A DNA stretch of 64,000 bases from Atriophallophorus winterbourni. Lineage: Eukaryota > Platyhelminthes > Trematoda > Plagiorchiida > Microphallidae. The notes under the pieces are model-generated. The model was given only the letters and a program-made list of their open reading frames with translations. It was not told where the DNA came from and did not search any database. The translations under genes were made by a program, and so were the position numbers. The stretch covers positions 35,200 through 99,199 of the forward strand of contig JACCGJ010000344.1 of the NCBI GenBank assembly GCA_013407085.1. The letters run 5' to 3'. Numbering within the stretch: position 1 is the stretch's first letter; every line of letters starts with the position of its first letter. This document shows, in pieces, positions 31,340 to 44,600 of this stretch.

Positions 31340-32637
31340 AAAATGCGAAACGAATGTACTACAGGAAATAAATAAAAAAGTATGCACTTTAAAAAATATT
31401 TAGGCCCGCCAAATTGGGTGCTACGTGAAAATCACAATTCAGCGATTAGTAGAATCGTTCCAGGACTCAAGTTATTACTTCAGATGTAGCTGCAATTAAC
31501 CTGCGAAACATCATAGCAGAAATATGGATTGGGATTAAACATTTTTCCGTTCAATAAAGGAAATGAATCTACAGTAGGTAAGAAAAAATTCTCTTATGTC
31601 TAGTAACAATAAAGTTCCATTAATTCTCACAACTGAGAGACAGAATTTCAAGCGCACAAGACGAATTTCATAGGAATGGAGAATAGCAACTGCGAAATTT
31701 GTATTCACGAATACCGCGTACAAAGTCAACAGTGTACAGTAATTGAAAAAACATTTGTACCGAAAACACTTTAGAGTTAAACTTTGCGAGATAATGTTTC
31801 GGTTTATTTGGGTATGTTACTGAAACAGATACAAGATGTCATTCACCGGAACCTATAAAAGCAGGGGGCCAGTCTGTTGGAATATCAGAAATTTCAGAGC
31901 ATACATGTGGATAGCCGCTATAATAGTATTCTAAACAGCTGATAAATCTCCCAAACGTCTAAATATTTTGGACAAAATTAGACAAAAATAGACAAATCTC
32001 ATATTTATTTATGATGTAGCGAAACACTAAAAAGCAAAATACAGATGTTTACGCATTTGTTCTTTTCTTGTCTTCATTAATAAACTCGTCTCCTATTATT
32101 AGAAATTTTCTCAATTAGGGGAGGCAGCTCAAGCGGAATCTTGTAAAAATATAAAGTTGTCGAAGGATTAATTTGTGTCGAATTCGATTACTTCTTTCGG
32201 TTCTCTCCTCTGGTTGGTACACGAGGGCACATTCTCAAGCTAAGTAAACCGCATATCAGATAGAATTCAGAACGCACTCCTTTCGCATTCGTGTAGTGAA
32301 CGCTTGGAATTCACTTCCTCCGAGTGTAGTCTCAGCAGCTTCAGTGAATGCGTACAAACAGGATGGTAGGTGTTCTTTGCGGAGTACCTATAGTATCAAA
32401 TCCCTTACAATTTTCCGTAAAAATACAGCAAAACTATTGTGAAAATCTTTTTAAAACATACAATACGCTTTTATTTTCCAATTTCATTGTTCTTGTTGAA
32501 ATTAACGGCTGTCCATCGTTTTTAATTAGATTGGACATGCAACATGCATTAATTTTTCACCTTTCGGTGATGAGACCTCTTCAATAATCTATTCACATTT
32601 ACACACGCCTGCAATCACTACGATTCAATCCTGGTAG
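31340..32637. other. Unassigned segment upstream of the periphilin-like exons
   Basis: AT-rich sequence that should contain, or lie near, the missing 5' exons of the periphilin-like gene. A TATAAAAG box occurs at about 31853, but no downstream first exon could be joined in phase. 32225-32350 encodes RTHSFRIRVVNAWNSLPPSV, the C-terminal motif of a non-LTR retrotransposon, so this part is a LINE fragment. Confidence 0.4.
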
Positions 32638-35600
32638 TGGCCGGTGTTTTCAAGTACACCTCTGAAAAAATCTAAACATTCGTTTCGACTTGGTCGACCA
32701 TCGCCCTGTGATAATGATAGTGAATCTGATACTGATACTGATACTCCGCGACTGGTGAACAGAAAATCTAAATCATTACTAGGTACCCGAATAACGGTGA
32801 TTGAAAAATACGACCTGAATATTTATTTCCAAACTGATCAGGGCTCCATAGCATACCATGAAGACGTTCTCAGCATATGACATGCTTTCAACATTAGGCA
32901 AAATAAACTTGAAAAAGAACTTGAACTGAAGTAAACATTGACCTTGAAATCCGTTAATATTTTGAATTTTCTACAGTTTGCTGTGTGTCATTAGATTCGA
33001 CATATCACAAGTTTTCGTATATACCGAAATCATCAGTAATTCATTCCAGAATGCGTTTCGCACAAGCGCTCGTGATCGATCCTAGGAAAGTACTCCCCAG
33101 TCGACATTCTATTTTTCTACGTGGATTACCAAATTCGATTAAAATTGAAGAAATAAAGTAATAAATTTCATTCGTCTTCTCTATATCAGGGATTTTTTCT
33201 CTAAACAGTGTGATGGAAAGTGCACTATTGATTTCTTCAGCTATTCAGAAGACAAAGCGAATTTGTTTATTGCTGTACGATTCGAATCACATAATGTTGC
33301 CCGTAAAATGTTAATAAAGTAATAAATTTACTCATTACAAATTTGTAGTTACGATGGCGGAAAACTATTTGGTCACAGAGTGGATATAAGTTGGTTCAAA
33401 GATATACGAAAAGCACGCAAAAAAGGTTAAAATTACTGAAAATGTTAATTAATAACTAGTGATCGAAAACGAACAAAAATATCGAACACTTTTGGCCAAA
33501 CCAAATTTCGAATACAAAAGATTCACAAGCCGTCAAAGTAAGTATTACTAAATATGCATCATTTTTATTGCCAGACGTTTATGGTGCCAGCAGTCGCAGA
33601 TATCCTCCTGGACGTTTCTACGAGAAACCTCCATTTAGGCAATGCATTTCTTCGAGTGATGATTCCAAATCACGATCAAATTCGCGTTCTCCATCGCCGA
33701 AACGAAAGACTATAAAGTAAAAATTTATCGCTTTTTAACTTTATACATGAACTCGAAATTTTGATCAAATCTTTAACATTTCTGCTTTATATGATGTAAT
33801 CAATATTAATTGAAACACACTATTCAGTTTGAATATTATTAAATACAACATTCATCGCGCAATTCTGCAATTCAGGTTCAATTTGTGAAACCTAGGAAAT
33901 GAATTATGTTATAAATTTGAAAGGATAACATCCCATATATTTTCTACAGGTTTTATAGGCATGTGACTGTAATGTAAATATAGCGACCTCTATTTGGTTT
34001 ACCGCGAATGTATTATTATCCTTGCAGGTCACGGAAACGTTACTCTAGAAGCAAAAGTCACAGTCAATCAAGCAGTAATAGTGAATCTTCGGGTCCTACT
34101 ACACGGATGTCTTCACATATGGCGAAACGGAGAAAACGTCAGATATCTCGATCAAAATCAGGAAGTTCTACGGCTTTCGTGAAAAACTATTCTACAAAAC
34201 AATATGAAGAAACTTCTGATACGGAAAAATGTGCTACATCAACGGATCGATGCAATTACGTTTTTCCTGGTATGCTTCCTGTCGTTGAATATTCAGTAAA
34301 CTAATACCCAAATATCTGTGCATTGTTCACTCATGCTATTTAGGTCATGTATGTCAAGTGTATCCTCATGTTAGACGGATCGAATTTTTTGAACTCCATA
34401 AATACCTCTTCTCATCATTAAAATTATGATAATGAAGTTCCAGTCAAAATGCATTGACGGTGTTGCATTTGGGATATATTGATCGGTTTTCAAATTTAGC
34501 TTTTCTGTACGCTTGTCTCCTTTTAAGTGAGAATCTTGAATTTTTTCCTATAAATTTGTAATATTGACAAGTTTAGCTTCTCCCTAGGAGTTCATTTCAA
34601 GTTGGGTTAATTTCTCAATAAAGAACTTTTCATTCATTTCATTTGTTGATTTTTAATTATATTTTTTTTCTAAGTAGATTCAGATGAAAATGAGAACGAA
34701 TGTAGGTCATCTGCGGATTCACTAGCTGCCGAGAGTCAAAATACACGAAGGAGTCAAAATACATCTCCGAAAAAGACTAACTCTCTCAGTTCTACTACGA
34801 GCTCTGAAGTCAAATCTTTTCCCGTGGATTCTACTCAAAATTCTGAGCTCAAAAGTCACAGGCGAAAAAAGCACAAGCGATCAAAGCACGAGCGCACATC
34901 GGAACATCCGTCCAATGCTGATTATACCCACCCGCCTAATTCACCGGTGAATTCATCAAACATGACTGATACTCTACGTATCGATTCTGATACCAACACT
35001 CAGCCCTACATCCCAGAAGTCGATATGAGATTAGAGTGAGTCATCTATAAATATTTTGAAAGTTTTCCTGATTATGGCATGAAGTTATCAAGTCTGACTT
35101 TCAAGGATTCACAGAACCTCGTGAAAAACTTCGGTTCGAAAAAAGTGTAGTTTCATAAACATTTACTGTAATTCATTATAGTGAATTTCAATTCCTGTCT
35201 AAAAATTGGTTTTTATATCAGATACTAATGCAAATTCAGTCAGCACTAGTTATTAAATATTTTATTAGGAAGCAATCGGCTTTTAGTAGTATTTTACGAT
35301 TACATTTTTGTAGTTCTAATTATACTCAGAATTTAGAACTGTGGGTAAACTATGGAACAACGCTCTCGTGCTAGTTCCAACTTTGTATAATTTCAATATT
35401 CAGTTTACTTAGCGATTCAAGTTTCATTTACGCTATTTACCGGCATCGTTTCATCATTAAAACAAGTAGATTTTCAAGGATCTAACTCACATTCTCCAGA
35501 TTACTAAACCAGTTGAAATTGAAAGTGTTGTTACTAACAATTTTATCGACTAATTGGGATGGAATTATTCGTTATTGAGCTAGTTACCTCACTATAAATC

Positions 35601-38600
35601 CCAATATTTAATGCTTTTAGGAGATAGAGAGAATAACTAATGCTTGAGTTGTTTCGAAGCGCTGTGTAGCATGTTCACAACCATCATTTAGAAACCAGAT
35701 GTCAAGGCGTCAAATTGTTTGCTGATAACCTCTTCTGGTTTGAGTTCGTGATATATAAAAGCTAACATTACACAATTGCAATGTTTAACAACCACAATAT
35801 TGTAGACGACATTATTGGAAAAACATTTTACTGTTATATTAACCGACGTCATTGGGCTGTCTTTCCACCTATCTAATCTGGAATCAACTGGCGTTAGACA
35901 CTAGCTGATTTCTTATGTAAATCTTCGCTTGTATTAAGAACAATCCATATTATTCATTTGCATGCATTTCCATCACACACACACCACGACCGGTTTCGTT
36001 CTGTTTGCACTCATCAGGTAGGGACAGTAAGATCAGGATCCGCATGCGCTTCAAACAGTGGAGGAATGGTAAATGAAGAGCGCTTGTATGCCACTGTTGG
36101 GAAAGGTTGGTGCGACCAACCTGTTCAATCACGTGTCCAAACACATGTTTAATGTGGTTAAACCCATAACCATGAACCAAAATATTCATTTGCAAGGTTT
36201 TCCGGCACACGCCCCAAGACCGGTTTCGCGCTGTTTGCACTCATCATATAGGGACAGTAAGATCAGGATCCGCATGCGCTTGAAACAGTGAAGGAATGGT
36301 AGACAAGTAGCGCTTGTATGTCACTATTGGATAAGGCTGGTATGACAGTAAGATCAGGGTGTGTAATGGAAATGCATGCAAATGAATATTTTGGTTCATG
36401 GTTATGGGTTTAACCCCATTAAACATGTATTTGGACACATGTAATTGAACATGTTGGTCGTACCAGCCTTATCCAACAGTGGCATACATGCGCTCCTTGT
36501 TAACCATTCTTCCACTGTTTCAAGCGCATGCGGATCCTGATCTTACTGTCCCTACATGATGAGTGCAAATAGCAAGAAACCGGTCGTGGGGTGTGAATGA
36601 CGGAAAAGCATGCAAATGAATATTTTGGAGCTTGGATTCCTTCAAATGGTATTTCAACTGCTCGATGGCTGTGAAGAAAATCATGTCCCAGCAACACATC
36701 GGCACATAGATCAGGAAGGATAAAGAGTTTCACATTGTTGTAACGAGTACTTTTGTGGACGAGGGATACAAAACAATGACCTTTCGTATTGCTTATCATC
36801 GACGTAGAAGCCAACACAATTTTGTTTTTAGATTCCAGGATAGGCCAACTGTTTCGACAGACGATACTTACGGAGATGTAAGTTTCAGAGCTACCCGTGT
36901 CAACCAGCGCCCGTAAAGCTATACCGTTGACGACAACTCCGGTAATTGCTTTATTAAGACTGGCCGGCGCAGCAGCGTTGATAATCGTGGAGGTGAGAAT
37001 AGGAATTACAGAGGCAGTGTGTTTTGCTTTATTTGTAGAATGGCATACTTTTTGTAAATGGCCTTTCTTGCCACATGATTTGCACTCTGCATCCCTAGCG
37101 GGGCAGTTCGAGCGTGGATGTCGATCGTAACCGCAAAAGAAACAACTGGAACGTGTGGTAGCCAGAGTTGTCTCAGAACTGGAAGGAGTTGAATCGGTAG
37201 TGGCGTGAGACGCATCGATTGCAGCAGCACCGTAAATACTAGGTGCAGGCTGGATAAACGAATGAGATTGTCGTTGGGCCAAATCGAGGGCCTTTGCCTG
37301 GTCGAAAGCAGTTTGTACATCCAGTGTCTTGTTTTCCAACAACCTCTGACGAATGGCGTCCCGAATGGCATCTTGTTGATTCCGTTCAGCACTAACGACT
37401 TCAAAGTTACAATTCTTTGCAAAATTACGCAGTTTTTGCATGAACTGATCAAGAGTTTCGTCGCGATTTTGTTTACAAGGGAAAGGATATGTCTTGAGAA
37501 TATCTCGTTTTGAGGCTGAACATAAAGAGAATTCAAGGCACTGATGGCTAAATCGTAGTCAGTGCATTGAGAAATGAGTATATAGACAGCAGGCGACAAG
37601 AAATGGATAAGAGTCTTCAGTTTGTCTGGTTTGAAAGAGTCAAATGTATCGAGGAAATTCGTAAAGGTAAAATACCAGTGTTCCCATGAGTCGGTAGCAT
37701 CTGCAGCGTTGGGATCGGTATCGAAGCGTCCAGGACGGAGTAAACGATCCATTTTCTAGTTGATTACATTGGAACGAGAGTCATAGATGATCAGAACACA
37801 AACGAACGTTGAGAAGATAACGCCTGATTGAAAGGCTTTAATCAACTAGAGAACACGAGTATGAGCTATAACAAAAGGAAAAAGGTTAGATGTATAATAC
37901 GGTAAAATAATCGTGTGTACACGATAAAAGGAATGTCAAAACAACACGACACTGCGGTCTTGAGAACACTTTTTGATGCAATCGGCATAGAAATATTATC
38001 CCCATGCATCATTCTCACCGCTTCTCTATGATCACTCTGCAAGTTGCGCATCAACAATCTTCAAACATGTTACATCACGTTATAGAAGGTCATCTATTCG
38101 ATATTTTCCCATCGGGTAATAAATATTACAGTCAAATTCACAACTTTAATGTTTATTTATCTACTGATATGTTTTGCTGATTAGATTCACGTTTTTTGTA
38201 TAACTTTATTGAGCTGAGATTTTGCATATTTGGTTAACGCCCTACGGCCTATCGTTTTTAGGCAATTGATGTCTCCACGTGTTGTTCTACTTCACATAAA
38301 GCTAGCTAACATTGATTGTTCGTTCGTTTGTTTAGCTTTGTCGTTTTATTTTCATGCACGGTCATGTGGATACATAGGCCAGCTAGTGACGAATTCCTAC
38401 AGTAGAGATACACTAACAGAAAGTGGGAAACATAACGAAACACAGTGTGCGAATTGGTCATTAACTATTCGCGAAATTCTGATTGTTATCTTCTCACAGC
38501 TCTATATAATCAACACGCAAATAAGTTCGCGGCGGAGGGAGGATTTGTGCATGGAGGAGTATTTGTTTTTTAGGCTCGCCCATCACGAATTACGCCACGA

Positions 38601-41600
38601 CCGGTTTTGTGCTGTTTGCAATCATTAAGTAGTGGCAGTACGACCAACGTCCTCATGCCTCGAAACCCCGGAAAAACGGCAGACACGGTTTCGGATTTGT
38701 GAATCACTGTTAGCGAAGGCTGGCACGGCAAATTAACTGTTTCAAGGCATTCGAATCCTGTTAGTCATGTCCCTACGCAATGCCTGCAACTGCATGAACA
38801 TACGGATTGTTTAGCGCAGGCTTTCGTTTGCAACGAGTTTAAAATGAAGTGTTACAAAAGTATGTCGGTGCAAGTGGGAACGTGTATTGTGTGCATCCGT
38901 TAAAGCCTCACTATTCTGCTTTACGCAGCAATGCCTACAGACGAACGGATGTATACACAATAGCCGATGTGTATTTCTCGCCTTTTCATGCGGATGTGTT
39001 GTTGCTTTATGAGTACAAAAATGCCAAGAGCAAAACAATTGTCGTTACTGGATGGTGTGGAGAATGCAGCTGTCCAGAAGGTTTAAAACAATAACTAAAG
39101 AATTGTGCATGTACACAGGATGTGAATTGCCGGTGAGATAACCAAGGTTGCAAACTGTTGCAGAATCTCATTAGTTGTCGTGGAGTGAGGTGCATGTGTA
39201 CCACTATATTCCGGTTACTGTGAACCGGACATTTTTGCTTTAGGGTACGGGTTTGCAATTCCAAGTTGATTCAGTCCACTTGGAAACACCATTGAAGCAA
39301 ATACAACGCGTAGGAAACCAACAAGTGTATCGCTGGCTTGCAACCGAAAATGGGTTTCAATGATTATGTGTTCATTATCATCTGATTGAACTGACGTTCA
39401 GTGGTTTGCTATACGGGGAGTGAATAGAGGCTCTATACCATTGCGGTTTCACTGGCGATGTTTGCGTAAGCGGAATAACGGGCTGATTAAGGATCTTTGA
39501 TTTATATATGACACAAATTCATACTATATGAACAAATAGGTTCCATCGCTAGCCAAATACTAGAGGCGCTGATTGACGACCAAAGTAATGTGTTTCTCAC
39601 ATCCCCCACACATACACATAGGTTTCTGGCTGTTTGCCGTAATCAGGTGGAGACAGTAAGATTAGATTCAGTGAGCCTTGAAACAGTGGATAAGCGGTAA
39701 ACAAAGTTATACTTAAACACCACTGTTGCATAGGGTTCGTACAACGAACCACGGTGTTCAAACACAGCATCACATAGTGATCCATGGTCGAGCACTCGAG
39801 GCGCTCATGGATGATCAATGTAGGGTGATCTTCTGAGAGACCGATTTCATAAAAACAATTAATAATATTAGTTTTATCCGTGAAATGTACCGTTTTTATC
39901 ATTACTTTACTTGTATTTTTCAAAACTGCTTTCAGTCCATCTTTTATACCCGATTCTCCGGCGAAATCTATCCTTTCTGAACCAAGTCCAAGGTTGTGGA
40001 TCGACGATTCTTCACCCAAAACAGACAATAACACGGATCTTTTAGTGTCACCGCATGAGGTTACCGATAAAACGGAAACTACTACTTCGGATGCTACCGT
40101 ACAAGTGACTCTCACACCGTCCGATCATACGGGTAGGTTTCGTTTTGTTTCTGTTCTTTATCGAGATTCTTTTAGTAATAATGTTTACATGATAGGCAAC
40201 CCTTTGTTAAATGTGTGATTCGATTTGACGCCCCAAGCTATTTGTCATCGGATATCCTTAGTCTATATTTGTGACCACGCATCCGTGCAAAGCCCATCGA
40301 ACTATTCACAAAGTTGATCTCGACGGTCCATAATGGAAGCACTGGACTCGAGTTTCGCTCTTATTTGAGCTCATCAGCAGTGCATATCCTCCGCTTCGTG
40401 GGTGGGATTCGAATCCTTAGTCTTTTAGTATAGAAAAATAGTTGTGGTTCTTTAAGAATGACAGTTGCCTCCACAGTTCTGCTTAATATTAGTCATCATG
40501 TTGCTTCCTAATAAAGCGGCGTTGTGTGCTATTGGAATTCAGTCGTTTCCAATGTTTCAGAAGTTTTTGTTCCTGTTGTAATGACTGCCGATGATGATGC
40601 GTGTGATGATGATGATGATGCTGATGTTGATAATATGAATGATGCTGCGGTGCGGAAGTATTGCTTAGAGGACGAAAATGATTTTGTTATCAATATGTTC
40701 ATCACTAGTGATTTGTTGACATTGATATGGATGACGGACCACCGACTTCCAAAACGGATTCATTTTGCGATGCCACATCCTGATTGGCGCAAATCTCGGG
40801 GTGGCCAAACCGTCACATGGCATAAGCAGTTAAAAACTCTTACTAGAAACCTTTTCAAAGTCGGCGCTGCGCGTCTTTTAGGCTGGTGTCCCCGCGATCA
40901 GATATCGCAATGGCTAGTTACGCTTCAGGATATGTCCAGAAACCATATTCAATGGCGGTCTTGCACTAAGCATATTCTTGGAGTGTTTGCTTAACCTTGT
41001 ATGTTGTCAAGCGGAGTGACGAGAAAAGCTTGTTATGATGCATGACAGTGAAAGCCGCAAGGAATCTGCCATGCTGATGTCGCTCTACTCGTTCACGAGA
41101 CTTATTTGAATGTATGTTCCATTCGAGGTGTAGGCACCTCTACCCCGTTTGTTTGTGCTTACTCTTCTATAGATTCCGTAGCAATTTAAGTCCCACCCTT
41201 CCCCATCTTTTGGCATTTTACTTTTTCATTGTTGTATGGCAGTTAAGCATTCGCTACGTGCTACCGGTGTAATGCTGTCTGTGTTGATGATGATGATGAT
41301 ATTGATAACGGAAGGGTGAATATCGACAATTTTGGGCTGCACTACGGTACACTCGATGGTGTTGTAAGGAAAACCCCATTTCTTGTTCGGAGTCGGTGTG
41401 ATTCGACTTCGTAGTGGCTACTCACTCTTGGGGATATGGTTCAGTATGAGGTCAAGTTAAGGTCTCGTTGTAGGCATATGCCTGCAATGTTTGAAAGTAT
41501 ATTAAATATTTTTAAGTAAATTCTGTAGGAGAACAGCCCGTGACGTATTGCAATAAAAGTTGCAAGGAAGCTTTCGTGGTGATTTAGCAGTAAGCGTTGA

Positions 41601-44600
41601 TTGGATGCATGTTCTGTTCAAGACGTAGACGCCGCATCGCAATGTGTATATGCTCATACGTTCCCAGATTCCGTAACATTTTGGGTCATACGCTTTCCGA
41701 ACAATTTGGTGTATATCATTGTTTCATGGTTCTAGGACAGTTACGAATTCTTCACCTGCTAACGATGTAATGATGACTATGAAGTATACGCTTTTGGTGT
41801 TTTGTGCATTACCATGTAATACGTTGTAATGTAATTCAAAGTAATTCAAAGTTTTAATGGTCCAAAAAGTAAATACTTTACAGTAACCACAGATTAAAAA
41901 TATAGGGAAGGCATAAAAACAACACATATGTTTTATACACATGGAAAGTCAGCACGTGTATTCAGGTGCAAGGTTGGGTTTGGTCAAACATATACTTGTC
42001 AAGTTCAGCCTTGAAACATGTCAGGCTTGTTGCGCAAATGATATGTGGGGGCAGGGAGTTCCATAGAAAAACAGACTCTGACAGCAAAGAAAAACCTTCG
42101 ACAATTTGATTGGAGTGTGGAATAATTAACTTGTAGCCCATGCGATCTGCTACCACGTGCTTCTTGCCGATGAAATAGGTGTTCAAGTGGGTGATCCACT
42201 GTATGCAGAATGTTGAAAAGCAGGATCAAGTCACCCCTGAGACGACGGTACGAAAAGTCAAAGAGGTTAAGTGTTGCAATCCGCTCCTCGTATGGTCTGT
42301 TGTATAGCCCGGTCACCAGTTTTGTAGCGCGGTAGTATACCCGTTGCAGCAAGGTCATGTCCTTTTGTAACCATGAGGACCATGCTTGAACAGCATACTC
42401 CATTGTTGGTCTGATATAGGTGTTAATTATACGTGGGAGTATCTGCTTTGAGAAACGACCAAAGATCCTTCTGAGCAATGCAAAGTAATTTCCGTCAGAA
42501 TATCGCTTATTCGCAGTACTATTGATGACTAGATAAATTCAAACGCGAAAACCTCGGTATCTAACTCACCTGCTACCAGAGTGTACTCATCGGCGCTTGT
42601 ATACGAGATAGCAAGTTCTTACTTGTGTGTGTGTGTTGACCTCATTTTTTTAGCCGTAAAAATCGCAAAACAACCGCTCTGTCTCTCGTGAACTGCATTC
42701 CAGTTCTCATAGAACAATATCGATTTTTTGGGTGCGTAGTCAAAACAGACGTTTTGGTTCAATGTTTCATTAAATCTGTCGAAATTTGTATGGGTGGTAC
42801 GCGCGAGATGGCACAAAAATTAGAAGCTCATCTCAAGTAAACTGATATCACCATCCCTGGAAATTCCACTCAAGATTTTTGACTGTTTGTGTTCATCAGA
42901 TACGGCGAGGAATTGTACGTCACTACCCATGTTTAGAAGACGAAACCCATAGCGTTGACGGAATAATCCTTTTTGAAAACTTCTCTACTGTAAATGGTGA
43001 CATTGAATTGGCCCTGTCGATGATACTTTGACGTAGCATCAAGATTTAACCGTCTAAATCATTCTTAGTCTATTTTCGCTCCAAGGAACTGTTCACGAAG
43101 TGGTCGCCTTATCTATGAATATTCTTTATGAATCGGCAGACTATAGCCGATAGTATATCACTAAGGATGGCAGTTAGATGTATAACAAAACGCGATAGAA
43201 ATATACGCATGTAAATGTTTTCTGAGTCGCAGAAACATCTTGATCTACTAGCAATGCTTCTCTCTTGGGTTAATGATTCCAGTCAGGCTATTCTTGTCTA
43301 ACTGAAGCTTTCCTTTTTGGACCGATCGATGACCTTACTTCAAACAACCTTGAAGATCAAGGTCATTATCGAGAATTCTTTATTACACCGTCTCTCCTTA
43401 GACAGCCGTGGTTTTTGAAAGTTCGGTTTTGAACTCACGCGAAGTGCAACCAATCAAGGTGTTGAAACCAAGGCTATAGAATGATTCTTGGTCATTGAGA
43501 ATAAAACGAATAGAATCTAAAAGCTTTACTACAAACGCTTCGAAATTTCAGCTTCAGTTTAACGTTCAATACGAAAATGACACGCGGTACCAATTTGCTG
43601 TAAAATCAGACTAGGCTGTCATTTCATCCGATGCAGTTGAGAGAGTATCTAAACATCTGTTTTTAGGTACAGTGCATAGAATGACCACATCATCAGCGTT
43701 TGTGAACCTTCATGTTGACGCAGGCTGTGGAAGAATAGATAACTATGCTGTAAACGCATTAAAATCAGCAAACTGTTCTTGCCGAACACATCGCGCTTGC
43801 AAAGTTACATTGCCCGTTCGAGGCAATCCGCCATCATCAGCTGGAAGCAATAAGCTTCAGTTTGTCGAGCATTCAACCCTTGGACGATTGGATGTACATC
43901 CACGGTCGACATCGACCGAAGGAGGCCAACAACAACAACAACCCTTGGACAAAAGTTAAACGTTGAAACCTTCAGGTTCGTCTGAAAATCAGTTTCTGTG
44001 CCGTGTAAATGTGCAGCAACCGGTAAACTTAAACAAAACATGCTAGAGGAAAAGACGCCTCGGTTCTTGTTGCACTCACATCATCATCATCATCATCAAA
44101 GACAGCATTACACCGGAAGCACGTACCGAATGCTTAACTACCATACAACCATGAAAAAGTTAAATCCTAAAAGATGGGGAAGGATGGGACTTAAATTGCT
44201 ACGGCTTCTATAGAAGAGTAAGCACAAACAAACTGGGAAGAGGTGCCTACACATCGAATGGAACTTGCATTCAAACAAGTTTCGTGAACGAGTAGAGCGA
44301 CATCAGCATGGCAGCTTCATTACGGCTTTCACTGCCATGCATCATAATAAGCTTTTCTCGTCACTCCGCTTGACAACATACAAGGTTAAGCAAACACTCC
44401 AAGAATATGCTTAGTGCAAGACCGCCATTGAACACGGTTTCGGGACATATGCTGAAGCGTAACTAACCACTACGATATCTGATTGCGGGGACACCAGCCT
44501 GGAAGACTTTGGAAAGGTTACTAGTAAGTGTTTTTAACTGCCTATGCCATGTGACGGTTTGGCCACCCCGAGATTTACGCCAATCAGGATGTGGCTTCGC

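Noticed and set aside
31853..31860. TATAAAAG as promoter of the periphilin-like gene
   Set aside because: No first exon could be linked to it in phase, and the gene's 5' end is unknown. Single TATA matches are common in AT-rich sequence.
38849..39094. 81-codon plus-strand frame ending GWCGECSCPEGLKQ
   Set aside because: It looks somewhat protein-like, but it lies in an intron, has no family resemblance and cannot be joined to the periphilin-like exons in phase.
39615..39650. Hammerhead ribozyme at this repeat copy
   Set aside because: Core reads CTGATTA and stem III does not pair, so it is listed only as an inactive repeat.
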